From Epiperipatus broadwayi (lineage: Eukaryota; Onychophora; Udeonychophora; Euonychophora; Peripatidae): a stretch of DNA of 64,000 nucleotides. Shown here one piece after another: positions 13,730 to 24,389 of this stretch; position 1 is the stretch's first letter; every line of letters starts with the position of its first letter. Where the stretch lies: contig JAQFVV010000451.1 in assembly GCA_028023455.1 (NCBI GenBank), positions 1 to 64,000 on the forward strand, read 5' to 3'. The notes below the pieces were generated by a model. That model was not told the DNA's origin, made no database searches, and saw only the letters and a program-made list of their open reading frames with translations. A program made the translations under genes and the position numbers.

Positions 13730-14299
13730 TAACTCATTTAAATTTTACATTTATTTTTTCTTTATTGAATCTAACAAAATTCTAAAAAAAAAAATAGACA
13801 AATTCAATATTGGATAAAACTTTTTGTGTTAACAATATGTTTAATATAGATGTCAAATATTTGTTAATCTTTCTCTGTATTGTTCATATAAATAAATATG
13901 TAAGTATTAAATATTATGAAAGTTCTTTCAGAAAACATGCAGCATTTAATAAAATGTTCTTTTATTTATTTAGCGTATGGATTTAGACAGCACAACTATT
14001 AACAATATACCACAAAGAAATGTAGAAATTCTAACCAGAAGTCAGATTTCTAATGGTTTTATAAAGTTCTTCAACTCTTCCAAATTCTGTTATGTGATAT
14101 ATTGTTTGTACTTTTCCAAATTTATAGTGTCTGAATATTTATATTTACCAAGCAGAAGAGCTCAGCATCTATAGATCATCCTGAATCTAATGACAAGAGT
14201 CCAGTTACATCTAGAAAGATCAAATCCAGATGGATTTATTGTTGGATCAGGAAATATAAATTTATTTGAATATTTATCAGATTTAATTCATTAATGGAA

Positions 14300-14860
14300 G
14301 ATTCTTGCATTTGTATATTATTATTTAAGAGTCTCTTCTATCTCCCTGACTTTAGTATAATATAAGACAAAAGGGCACATATGTTAAAATCAGATGCTAT
14401 GGTCATGTGGAAATTATCCTGGGGATATAAGAAATGAGATTCAACCTTATATTGTCTGTGATAACATATTATACACACACATGCAAGTTAGTGGTCTTAT
14501 AATCAGTTTTGATGGCTATGCATATCTAACCAATACAATATCGTACATAAATATGTTCTGCAGATTTATTTTTATACAATCAAAATAAATAAAAATCCAT
14601 TGATTTGTTCATCTATACTTTTTTCCTTTTTTTTTAGTCAAATAAAATTTTAAAATTTTAATATTAAACTTTATGACACATGATTTAGATAAACTGTGCA
14701 ACAAATGAATTTTTTGTTTTAGAAAAAAATAAAATTGATAAAAAGATAAAATGAAAAATGGTGCTCCCATCAATTAAGCTCATTATTTATGAATAATTAT
14801 TTAAATGTTGTTTTTTTTTTAATTTTATTGTTAAATATATACATATTATTAATTTATGGT
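14300..14860. other. No feature recognised
   Basis: AT-rich spacer. A 64-residue open frame at 14394-14588 shows no family resemblance. Confidence 0.45.
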
Positions 14861-15986
14861 ACTTAGGAATTAGTCTGGACATCAAGATTGATTACAGATA
14901 ATTCCGGATACTTTTTGGCAGTTATGTTTTTTTTTATTATATGTTTTCAGGGGCATTGTTATTTCATAAGCATAACGAATATGTTTTACTTTTTAATATT
15001 AAAAGTATCAATGAATCGATTACAAATTCCTGTTAACTTTTAAAAATAGCAATAAATGTATTATAAATTCCATTCACAACATATAATTAATTAATTTTTT
15101 AAAATATCATATCACATGTAAACACTAACACGTTTGTATAATCTTCAGAGTAATTGTTTATTCAGTGACTTATGCAAAGAGACCAATGAGTGCTTTATAA
15201 TAACTGTCCCAGGAAGAACAGCTAATATTCTTAGGAATGCTATTTAACAAAATGTAGTTGATGGATCTTCAATTTATTCAGATTGCTGGAAGTCATATAA
15301 AACTGATGATTTACACAGTTCTGGTTTTGATCATTTAAAGATCAATCACCAATATTATTTTGTGGATCCAAATACAGACATGCATATGCAAAACATTGAA
15401 AGAATTTGGGGTCTAGCCAAATAGCGGAATAAGCAGCATTGGGGTACCATATAACACCAAATTCAATCCTATTTATTGGAATGCACAAAGAAGATATATT
15501 TGTGGTTATTTTTTAGGCCATTAGAGATTTGAATGCACTAATATACATATTAGTCACAAAATCCCTGTAGCTTAAATTTATGTTTTATGTAAAATTTATT
15601 GTCACAGTTAACCTATGCCATAGCTTAAATATAGTTTTTGTTTAAAATTTACTGTTGAACTTAACCCATGTTAATCACTTTTTGCTTTGTTTTTTAAATC
15701 CCTGTAGTTTGAATTATTAAACTTATTTATTAAAATTTATTATTATTGTTTTTTTTGTTAGTTCTCTGAATGAAATTTATAATACATTTATTGCTATTTT
15801 TTACAGTTAACAGAAGTTTATAAATAATTTATACATATTTTTTAATATTAACAAATAAAACATATTCCTTAGGGTTGTGGGATAACTCCACCTCTGAAAA
15901 TGTATAATAAAAAACAACATGGCTGCCAACCTTAGTGTACAGAATTATCTGTAACCAATCTTGGTGTCCAGACTAATTCTTAAGTA
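14861..15986. mobile_element. Merlin-type DNA transposon with long terminal inverted repeats
   Basis: The first 45 bases or so (containing gaattagtctggacatcaag) are inverted at the right end (cttggtgtccagactaattc, 15958-15977), with a few mismatches. Between them lies a broken ISXO2/Merlin-like transposase (15160-15530). The element is about 1.1 kb, close to the length expected for a Merlin with one short transposase gene. I cannot find a convincing 8-9-bp target duplication, so the outer edges may be off by several bases. Confidence 0.7.
15160..15530 (+). pseudogene. Merlin (ISXO2-like) transposase, broken
   Basis: The translated region includes ITVPGRTANIL, then IYSDCWKSY near 15268 (the second catalytic Asp block of ISXO2/Merlin DDE enzymes), then FVDPNTDMHMQNIE near 15359 followed by RIWGLAK, the highly characteristic Asn-Phe-Val-Asp-Pro and catalytic Glu block. 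An in-frame stop follows WGLAK and others occur at the start. The N-terminal third with the first catalytic Asp is not recognisable. It is enclosed by the inverted repeats of 14861-15986. It would have cut and rejoined the element's own ends, but cannot now make a full protein. Family assignment is firm because of the two motif blocks at correct spacing. Confidence 0.85.
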
Positions 15987-15989
15987 TCT

Positions 15990-17290
15990 AATTCATTTAT
16001 TGCATATTCTTTATTATTGTTAGAATATGCCTTAAATAAAAAACACTATCTGTATTCAATATTTTGTTAATATATTTAAAATATGATTAATTAATATATA
16101 ATATTTTATTTAATTTTCATCCAATGTTTTTACAAGACAATTAGTATTTCATTAGTAACATATTCAATGTATAGATTTTTATCATTAATGATTACAAAAA
16201 CCAAAAAATAAACAGGTTCATTCAGTACACAAATGTAAATCAACACAGTACTGCATCAAAAAATTTAGCAAATTCATTCAGCATAAAGCTAAAATATTCA
16301 GTGTATTAATTTTGAATTAAGCTTTTTCTGTCAAATTAAAACTGCTACCATTGCAAATCTAAAATATTTTTACTAAAAAAAAGGTGAGGCAGGAACAAAG
16401 GAAGTAAAACATTTTTTTCCAGATTTATGCAATTGTCAGAAATTACTAGATGTAAATTAAAAATAACACTCTGCTTCCTCAATTTTAAATCATCTAGTAA
16501 ATTTTTTCAGATATTTAATGTAATGGTGACATTATCATGTTTACAGAAAAAATACAATACCAAGAAAAAAATATGAATTTCACTCAGCATAAAACTAAAA
16601 ATAATTGTTAGTTATATGTAATTATCAATGTTAAATTTTAAATTGTATATAGTATAAATATTAGATAACATTTCAGACAATCAATTATGGATTAAAATCT
16701 TTATGAATTCTGATTTCAAACAAATCAAAACTGCTATCCATAATATATGAATTGCACTTTGGGGGTGGTGAGAATAATTTTATGCAATTAATAATAAATT
16801 GTGTATGCTGAAAATGCAATACAAATAAAGTGAATAAGATTAATGCTTTTAAATTTTGCTGTCAAAACATATTGCACTATTCAACAAATTGCTAAGTCAT
16901 TGTAAAAACAACTACTGCAATTGATAAAATAGTGATATGTCATGCCTAAAAAAACCTCCACAGCTATGTTTGTTTATTTAGATCAGCACAATATTCTAAT
17001 AAAATTCTTAAATATTGATTACAATGTGCAAACTCAGAATGCATTAGATTTTTTTCCTTATTGTTCAATATGTGAGATTTTTTTAAAAAAATTGACTATG
17101 ATTATTTTTTTGTAATGTACCATATGGTTATTTTGGCTATTGTTACACTAATGATAAATAACAAGACTTTATGGTCAATCAAATGAGTTATTAGATGTTG
17201 TTTTTATTTAATTTTAATAATTTCACAATGTAGGACAACTTTAAAAAATAAAACGAGTATGGATTTTTTTTTTTTTCAGAATAATGAGAA
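15990..17290. repeat. AT-rich stretch with a diverged 370-bp duplication
   Basis: The blocks 16207-16440 and 16575-16790 share, in order, ttca-ctcagcataaa, a stretch with tcaaa-aaaactgctacca/atcca, an ATTGCA word, a GT-rich short segment and tatgcaatt. They are heavily diverged. No coding potential is seen. A poly-T tract with an AG end lies at about 17264-17279. Confidence 0.4.
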
Positions 17291-17296
17291 ACAGTT

Positions 17297-18215
17297 GTGT
17301 GGAAGAACACAAAAAAAATGTTAAATGCTAGTTTATTTTCACTTTTTCAGTCCATTTTGTTGCACATTTTGCACAATGGTAACACATATTTTTTTTTCTT
17401 ACAGATGTTAAATCTTTTTAAGAAATTCTGTTTAAAAGCCATCGCAGCATTAGACCATGAAAAAATCAAAAAAATCTTTGAGCTTGGAAATGAAAATGAA
17501 CAGGAAAAAGAAAAAAAATTGTGGTATATATATGTTCATCTATGGGTTTGTCATTCTCTACTGTCACTACCATTTTGAAAAACAAAGACAAAATAGAAAA
17601 AAGTGCTCAAACCATTGTAGGTACCCCCAAATTTTCCAAAATTATAATACTATGGCAACTTTTATTCTAAAAACTGAAAAAAATTTTGCTACAGTGGATC
17701 AATTCCTATAATCATCAAGTCATATTGTTATCCTTTTTATTAATTCAATGATAAGCAATAAAACTTTTTCAAGATCTTCTGCAAAAGTAATTGATGAGGT
17801 AGAAGAAAGTCTTAAAGGTTTAGATTTTAAAGGTAGTCATGGGTTGTTTGATAAATTTTGGAAGTGCAGATATTTACACAAAAAATTACTGGAGAAGTAG
17901 CCTCAGCATATACTATTGCAGCTGCAAGTTTTCCATCTGGATTATTGAATATTATACAGGAAGAAGGATATCCCATGAAAACAATTCTTCAATACTGATG
18001 AAACTGGACTTTATTTAGAAAGAACTGTCTTCATGCACATTTTTTTTTCAGAACAAGAAAGAAATACCCCATGTTACAAGCCAGCCAAGAATTATTTTAT
18101 ATTATTGCTTGGATGAAATATGGAAGATGTAAAAATAAAGCAGTTTTCATCTACCACTCTGAGAATCCAAAGGTATTTAAAGAAATTAGAAGATAACAAT
18201 ATATCTGAAATGTGC
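17297..18215 (+). pseudogene. pogo/Tigger-family transposase, broken
   Basis: Tigger-type enzymes have an N-terminal CENP-B-like helix-turn-helix, a second DNA-binding domain and a DDE_1 catalytic core. Here the first block (17405-17640) gives LNLFKKF..., a Ser-Thr-Val-Thr-Thr-Ile helix and KNKDKIEKSAQ, as in pogo/Tigger HTH regions. Next, near 17845, comes GSHGLFDKFWK, then ITGEVASA and LLNIIQEEGYP near 17885-17975, then NTDETGL near 17990, the block holding the first catalytic Asp. Near 18095 is ILLLG and then HSENPK-like sequence, which sits before the second Asp. At least three frameshifts and several stops are needed to read through, and the C-terminal catalytic Asp block is missing. I cannot find matching terminal repeats around it, so I do not join it to the element at 12759. 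Confidence 0.8.
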
Positions 18216-19280
18216 AGGTGAGGACTCAGAAAACTGGGTAAAGATGATTGGAAAATGGATGATAAGAAGTAAGCACTTTAAGCTAAGTGTTTTTTGTGTA
18301 GATTTAGGTTGCATTATCATATATACATACCTATTTTAAAAGAACACCTCATAATACACATTGCACAGTTTACACAAGCATATAACGTACGGTGAGGTTT
18401 TTTTTTTTTTTATACATGTTAGATAAGTTATTTTTTTAACATAATATTTACAGTTTATAGTATTTTTTTTCTGGAATATCTGGCTATTTTTTCCCCACAG
18501 ACAACCATTATAAATGTTTACTTTTTATATGGCATTCCTTTTTTATGAAGAGGTTTGGGAAACCAATTGCTTTCGCTAAGTGGAGTAAAAGTGAATATAT
18601 ATATATATAATATTTACAATAATTGTTTTGTTCTGTGTTTATAAGGTTGAAGTATTGATTTGGAAAGGAGAGTATTCAGTATAAATAGCGATCCATCTCT
18701 AAAGCGCATGTGCTGTGGTTTAAGCTACGTTATTATTTATTAACTAATAGTTATACATATTTTAAGTAGATAATATAAATACAAATATACGAGCAATCAT
18801 TGAATGCATATTTAACTTTCCAACAGAAAATAAATTTGTCAGTCGTAAAATTCTTTTAAAAGAAATTTAGTATCTTTTTTTGATAACGTCATACATGTGA
18901 ATAACTTCTTTTCTTGGAAGTAATACAGCTATTACAGTTATTGGGAAGTAGGTGCTATAATTAATCCTTAAAAATTGATCATTATCAATAATAATTAATA
19001 TTGCTTACTATCTTTCTAATATAATTTATACTTAAGCAGATAAAATTAATCATAAGAAGATAACATTTTCCCCATTAGCATTGAAGGGCGTGTCACATGA
19101 TACTTCTTTCTTATCAACCCTGATTAATTTTGCATCTATACCATTTAAGTACAAGGCTATTCATACAAAAGAAGTTTGCAACCTGAAATGAAGGTCTATC
19201 TAAGCTTGATTTGAAACCCCGGGCATGTGTGTGGCAGGTGGATTCAATAACCATTCTTCCACAAGGCTCTTCTAATATAT
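18216..19280. other. No gene recognised; TA microsatellite at 18595-18609
   Basis: AT-rich, with a 13-base poly-T tract near 18396 and a short TA repeat near 18595. The minus frame at 19114-19302 overlaps the adjacent LINE fragment and is not supported as a gene. Confidence 0.45.
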
Positions 19281-19284
19281 GCTT

Positions 19285-19625
19285 TATCATAATTATTTTC
19301 AACCATTATTGATTCTCTGTAAGCTAAAGGTCTCTCCAAGTTCAATCCATTTTTTCTAATATCTAGCCTCTCTTCTCACATCACCCCAGAACCCTTCTTT
19401 ATTTCATTCATCCATTTCACATATGGTCCCTTTCTAGGTCTTTTACAATCTCTTAGAATTCAGTTTCAGATTTCAACTATGCATCTATTATCATATCTTC
19501 TAGCAATATGTCCAGCCCAACTTCACTTCTGTCTTTTAATTCTTTTACTGATATTAGCATCAGCTGTCTCTCACCCATGTATTTCATTTTCGATCTCTTT
19601 TTGTTACATCTAACATATTCTCTCC
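19285..19625 (-). pseudogene. RTE-like LINE 3' fragment, inverted
   Basis: On the minus strand the order is CNKKRSKMKYMGERQ, a block beginning SVKELKDRSEVGLDI (cf. IxRIKELKxxWAGHI), RDHM..NG and a C-terminal tail ending at about 19290 with the RTE family 3' word tggttgaaaat. Several in-frame stops are present. It belongs to the same family as 10240-11090, 11828-12205 and 24390-26060, but is inserted in the opposite orientation. Confidence 0.6.
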
Positions 19626-20080
19626 ATACTTGGTTGAATACTTACGTATTTTCCACTGAACATAAATATTTTAATTCAATGACTGCAAATATGATAGCCA
19701 GATTGTTTATTACTAGTTAATATAATAAAAAAACCAATGAGTTTTTTAATTTAATGTATTAGCTTACAAATCTATAGAAACACCATAGGCCCTGTAACAC
19801 TTTCTGACATATTTAATGACATACAGAAAGGACTCTTTTCTCAAATTAAAATTGCAGCTTTTATTATAATTATACTAAGGTTTCTGAAGTGTCATTTTGC
19901 TTTCAATCCCACTTTTAAATTCTTATCACTTTTCCTCAACAAAATCACTCTAACATCAAAAGCTAACAGCCAAACACGAATTGCTTGAAAACTGATTAAA
20001 AATAAATACATCAAATAACTTTATAGTATTCTATTTAAAAGGTAATCAACTTACTTTGCTAGCAAATAAACAATATTAAA

Positions 20081-20466
20081 ATGTGAGGATACACTCATTT
20101 CAGCCGCAAGATAATGGTCATCTTATTTTCAAACCTAAATGGACTTATATAGGCCAATCAAGTGTCTTGAAACAAGATCATGAATATATTAAATCATTCA
20201 CTTGAAAATGACGAAACATAAATTTGTCTATAAGACTGTGTTGGAATCATTATTAAATCATTCACTTTACACCCATTTTGATGATAGTTTAACATCTAAT
20301 ATTAGCATGAAGTAAATTATAATATTTCATAAGTGTTAATAAGATTATCAAAAGAAATCTTTTATTTCAAGACACTTAAGATTGGTGCATATAAGTGCAA
20401 TTAAGACCGTCATTCTTATTTTCTCAAAGACTTTATTTTGTGGCTGGAATAAGAGTATCCTCACAT
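20081..20466. mobile_element. 386-bp inverted-repeat (MITE-like) element
   Basis: The ends atgtgaggatac and gtatcctcacat are perfect inverse complements. Complementarity continues inward imperfectly (aaagataatggtcatcttatt-like against gaccgtcattcttatt, and caagtgtcttgaaa against tcaagacactt). No coding region is present. A half copy follows at 20590-20800, and an end-like word (ctttatcttgtgtttggaaa) recurs at 40595. I see no clear target duplication, so the superfamily is open. Confidence 0.65.
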
Positions 20467-20589
20467 TTAACATCATTGATTTAATATTATGTGTTGTGTT
20501 AGTAAAGAATGTTTATTATATTCTCAATAGAATTACAATCTGACACTGTTCTAGTAAAATTCATTGATTATTACATAGTTTACAATTTT

Positions 20590-20800
20590 CTAATATTAGT
20601 GTGAAATAAATTGTAATATTTCATAAATGGTAATAAGATTATCAAAAGAAGTGGATATAAAGTGAATGATTTAATATATTCACACTCTCATTTCAAGCCA
20701 GTTAGCCTATATAAGTGTATTTATGTTTGAAAATAAGACAATCATTTTTATTTTCTGAGTCTTTATCTTGTGGCTGAAATGAAAGTATCCATGCATTTAA
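20590..20800. repeat. Second, partial copy of the 386-bp inverted-repeat family
   Basis: ctaatattag, then gaaataaattgtaatatttc, gtaataagattatcaaaaga, and a right part with ttattttctgagtctttat and cttgtggctgaaatgaaagt align with 20298-20460 in the same orientation. Only the right half is present. Confidence 0.6.
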
Positions 20801-21419
20801 CATTATTGATTTAATATTATGTATGGTACTAGTGAGGAAAGTTTATTACTTTCTAAATAGAATTATAATCCTATACTTTGCTAGTAAAATTAATTGATTA
20901 TTACATTATAGTTCTAATACATTTGTTTGTTTTATAGAACAATTATTACAAAAAAATGGGAGAGAAGTGACTACTTTAATTTCTATCTCTTTATAATTTT
21001 TAATTTATATAGAGATAGAATTAAGCTCTTTTTATTTATAGATGTGAATTATTAGTGATGTATTAAAATAAATTTCTAGTTGTATTTCTTTGCTTATAAT
21101 TATATTTTATTTGTGTCTTTGTAGTAAAGTAAACTGTCTCTTCACCTTTTTTTTAACTTTATAAAATCCAACAATGCGTCATTCAATATTAGATCGTTCT
21201 TCTTGAGGAAGTTGTTGGCACATCAGAAAGAGTTGTAAGATTACTTATTCAATTTAATAGAAGATATCGTATAGACAAGTAATTCATGACTATACTACCA
21301 ACAATTTCTCATTATGATCAAGAACTAGTGATATGGATGTACAAAAGGTTTACCAAACCACATTTTAAAGTTATTAGGGGAGTTAACTAAAAGATAAAAG
21401 TACTGTGGCATGAATTTGA
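20801..21419. other. No gene recognised; small hairpin near 20980
   Basis: A short inverted repeat (ttctatctcttta ... tatagagatagaa, about 20980-21024) is the only structure seen. The region near 21180-21400 has a slightly more coding-like composition but no frame I can place in a family. Confidence 0.4.
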
Positions 21420-21432
21420 TGATAATGGTATG

Positions 21433-21682
21433 ATTTGAAATACAGGCATTCTTATAGCTGGAATTTAATTTTAAAAAAGGGAATTTGAACTCAGACTTTC
21501 AAGCAACTTTCAACTATCCACACTATCTCATACTACTGATACACATGACAACACACATGTAGAAATCTTTTCTACATTTGTGTGGTCATATGGCTACATG
21601 TGTGTGGTCATATGTATCAGTAGTATGAGATAGTGTAGATAGTTGAAGGTTGCTTGAAAGTCTGAGTTCAAATCCCCTATAT
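21433..21682. mobile_element. Inverted SINE-like dimer with 13-bp target duplication
   Basis: The insert is bounded by perfect copies of tgataatggtatg at 21420-21432 and 21683-21695. It contains two arms of one repeat unit in opposite orientation: gaactcagactttcaagcaa running leftwards (from about 21488) and its inverse complement at about 21650-21670, separated by a short centre near 21575. The arm carries words like pol III A and B boxes (GTGTGGATAGTTGA and GAGTTCAAATCC). A target duplication with an internal inversion is typical of target-primed insertion, for example twin priming (established for LINEs). Confidence 0.75.
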
Positions 21683-22273
21683 TGATAATGGTATGGAATA
21701 CGTCTGCATATAATGTGTATATTGTAAATAAACATCATTTATTAATTTTTGTAAATATGTACATACACACCCAGTTAATATTTGCAAATCTAAATGTACA
21801 AAATTGTATGTAAATTAATCATTTACATACAATTAGAGCAACATATACACCAGCTCCATCCCAACTAAAAAAACAATATTACATTGATGCTGTGCTAAAT
21901 TGGTTTATTGGTAGAAGAGTAAACTGAGGAATCAAACCAATAGCAGTAAAAAGCTAGTAAAAAAGCTGATTGTTAAGCCCAAGTGGGGTGTACTATTAAC
22001 GAATGTGAAAGGAACTTTTGGAGAGTTTGATGTGTTTGAAGAAATAATTATATTGATGAATAAAGACAGATTTAATGTCCAGAAGAGTATTGCTTCTAAA
22101 AGCTATATTTGTATTTCTAACTGAATCAAGCACATCTGTGTTTAAAGTGAATGAATTTTGAAACGTATATTAAAGATTATCATTGGGGTGTGACCTGTTA
22201 AACACCACTAGGGGATAAATCTTAGAGACTTGTTTCTTTGAAGTAGTCTTTCAATTCATTTATTTTTTTTACC

Positions 22274-22302
<29 letters not shown>
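22274..22302. repeat. (ATT)n microsatellite
   Basis: About nine perfect ATT units within AT-rich DNA. Confidence 0.9.
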
Positions 22303-22304
<2 letters not shown>

Positions 22305-22399
22305 ATAAATCTTTATTATTAAACTTGCATTTATGTATTATTATTGTTTATGCTTCCTGACTCATATTTTAAATACCCCAGAAAATAGCACGATACAAA

Positions 22400-22765
22400 T
22401 GAGAAAGGACATAGACCTGTGTAATAAACTATATATTACAAACGTGAGACAAATGCTAAACAAAAATGGACATGGAAAGTACAACAGAATTGGATTATAT
22501 TTTGTCTAATAGAAAATACGTATTTCAAAATTGCAATGTTGTTAATAAATTCAGCACAGGAAGTCATCATCAATTAATGAGATGTAAGATACGTGTTAAT
22601 GAAAAACTAATGAGACAAAAATTATTAAGAAAAACAATATTCACCATTGATATTTCTAACCTTCTGAAACATTTTAGGGAATTTAAATTAAAAGTTGCAA
22701 ATCATTTAAAAATATTAATAGATTTTGTGGTTCAGATTTGAATGAAATCAATAAGAAAATAACTA
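22400..22765 (+). pseudogene. RTE-like LINE, end of endonuclease domain
   Basis: Frame 22466-22741 contains ELDYILSNRKYVFQ, then VVNKFSTGSHHQLMRCKI. These match the C-terminal end of the APE-type endonuclease in RTE elements, where the catalytic block reads GSDHRLV; here the Asp of SDH is His, which would abolish nicking. The preceding part of the endonuclease is not recognised. The RT part of what may be the same copy begins at about 24390, after a 1.6-kb block of other insertions. That would be one insertion broken by later ones, but about 80-100 residues of linker are unaccounted for. Confidence 0.65.
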
Positions 22766-22849
22766 TTAAGAACTGCAACAAAGTTAGCAGGTACAAAAAA
22801 GGAGTACATTTTCTACTAAGACAAGACAATGCATAAACTGGGCACTGAT

Positions 22850-23015
22850 TGTATATATTTGTAGGAGATGGTGATCTGGACCACTGATTCAATACGAAAT
22901 ATCTATACTGGAGATTATTTATCTTTTTCACATGTATGTGGTCATGTATATTAGTTGTATAAGATAGAGTGGATAGCTTTAGGGATCTTGAAAGTCTGAG
23001 TTCAAGTCCCTTGCA
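22850..23015 (+). repeat. SINE-like repeat unit
   Basis: Shares with the other units ggagatggtgatctggacca, a cacatgtatgtggtcatgta word, tgtataagatagagtggata and gagttcaagtccc. The last two resemble pol III A and B boxes about 35 bases apart. It is one of several copies (21433, 23270, 28240, 36945, 37255, 46690). Confidence 0.6.
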
Positions 23016-23269
23016 ATTACATTATTTAGTATAGACAATATACATGTATTTAAATATTACATATTCAGCCTGTATTCCGCTCCTCTCTCTTCTGTATATT
23101 TAAATGGACATATTATGGTCTTATGTGTGAGGGATCAGAGTGACTTAAGGTCATTATGGTTACGACAATAATATTGGCATCAGTAAAGATTTTGAACATT
23201 TCAGCCTCGGATTTTTAATTATATGGTGGCTGAGAAATTGGAAGGTGGAGAAGATTGAAGCTTGTCTAT

Positions 23270-23430
23270 TAAAGTTTGAAGATTTGCTACCTCAATATAA
23301 ATAGAGCACTGATTGCAGATATGTTTGGAAGATGGTGATCTGACCAACTGATAAGTGATGGTTCAGCATGAAATATGTATATTGGAGATCATTCATCTTT
23401 ATCACATATATGTAGTCAAGTGTATCTGTC
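23270..23430 (+). repeat. SINE-like repeat unit, partial
   Basis: Contains tattaaagtttgaagatttg, gcactgattgcagatatg, gatctgaccaactgat and gaaatatgtatattggaga in the same order as the units at 28240-28704 (read on the minus strand). The tRNA-like end is lost: the copy stops near 23425 in a TA microsatellite (23443-23462). Confidence 0.6.
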
Positions 23431-23463
23431 TATTTATCTATATATATATATATATATATATAA

Positions 23464-23815
23464 TCAAAATTATCCCAAAATCACAACTCAAACAGACTAG
23501 TCAAAAAAAATAAACTCAAAAACACTACCATTGATTTCATTGCTACAAACAGAATTCTCAAGTGTAAAGAACTACAAAGCAACAACATATTTAAACTAAA
23601 TATTACCCACAATTCCATTTACTTTCCATACGCTCTTAAGATTAAAAGAACTTTTAAATATGTTAATTGCTTCAGAATAACAAATTTTTAATAATAAAGA
23701 TTTTATTCTTCATTTTATTTAATATTTTTCAAAGAACACAACCTTAGCTTCATCAAAATTAATAGTATAACCTATAACTTTTTCATGGATATACAAAGCA
23801 AAATAAGGCTTATAT
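23464..23815 (-). pseudogene. Penelope-like element 3' end (GIY-YIG part), inverted copy
   Basis: The inverse complement of this segment matches 23826-24150 almost throughout, including the block that encodes INFDEAKV in the forward copy. Reading frames are broken. The strand reads away from the forward partner, so the two copies stand head to head with a spacer of roughly 10 bases. It is severely 5'-truncated; only the end of the GIY-YIG domain and the 3' flank remain. Confidence 0.7.
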
Positions 23816-23825
23816 CTTAGTTTGC

Positions 23826-24150
23826 CTTGTATATCCATGAAAAAGACACAGGCCACACTATTAATTTTGATGAAGCTAAGGTTGTCTTCGAGAGAAAAAT
23901 AAAAAAAAGAATTAAAGAATCTTTATTATTAAAAATTTATGATTCTGAAGCAATTAACTTAATTAAAAGTTATTTTAATATGAAGGGTATATGGGAAGTA
24001 AGTGGAATTGTGGATAATGTTTAGTTTAAATATGTTATTTTGTAATTTTTTACACTTGAGAAGTCTGCTTGTAGCAGTGAAACCATTAGCAGTGTTTTAG
24101 AGTTTATTTTCTTGTCTAATCTGGTTGAGTTGTGAATTTGGTGACTAATT
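23826..24150 (+). pseudogene. Penelope-like element, GIY-YIG end, forward copy
   Basis: Frame 23827-24024 gives YIHEKDTGHTINFDEAKV then ERKIKKRIKESLLLK. In Penelope-like elements the C-terminal GIY-YIG endonuclease ends with His-...-Thr-Gly-His-x-x-(N/D)-(F/W), followed by an Arg/Lys-rich block and EAL(L/I)I; this matches well. The N-terminal catalytic Tyr/Gly/Arg part and the whole reverse transcriptase are missing. The frame after TGH is intact for about 60 codons. Its mirror copy is at 23464-23815. Similar GIY-YIG remains occur at 53930-54250 and 60985-61600. Confidence 0.8.
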
Positions 24151-24225
24151 TAGCTTTATGCTTTTATGTTTATATTTATATGTTAATTTTAATATTTTCA
24201 TGGATAAATGATGATTTCATATTAT

Positions 24226-24370
24226 TATTATTTTCAGGATATTCCAATTTTAAATCTCACATGCATTCCTATGATTTGAGAAAGAGAATACTTTGAGAAA
24301 GGTACTTGTTATTGTACTGAAATCTCAGCTATTTAGCTATTTTACCACATGGAATATCCTGAAAATAATA
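24226..24370. mobile_element. 145-bp MITE with 21-bp perfect terminal inverted repeats
   Basis: Left end tattattttcaggatattcc a (24226-24246) is the exact inverse complement of 24350-24370. The interior has no coding capacity. The flanks are TA-rich (a TA microsatellite follows), so a TA target duplication would be invisible. It lies inside the block that separates the two RTE parts. Confidence 0.65.
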
Positions 24371-24389
24371 TATATATATATAAGTGATC

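Larger units (their letters stand above)
12487..14300 (-). mobile_element. Jockey-like LINE 3' end, copy 2, interrupted
   Basis: 12487-12756 and 13732-14300 align, in order, with 8575-9500. The coding part (about 14230-13950, minus strand) shows a degraded Arg-Phe-Arg block near 14200 and GKYKQYIT near 14100, matching the same zinc-region remnant as copy 1. The copy is split by a 971-bp inverted-repeat element (12759-13729). Because copy 1 is uninterrupted at the equivalent position, the insertion postdates the split of the two copies. The two copies could be independent insertions of one LINE or a local duplication. Confidence 0.55.

Noticed and set aside
17297-18215. Joining the Tigger transposase to the 971-bp Tigger-type element as its autonomous partner
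   Set aside because: No matching terminal repeats were found around the transposase, so the link is only by superfamily.
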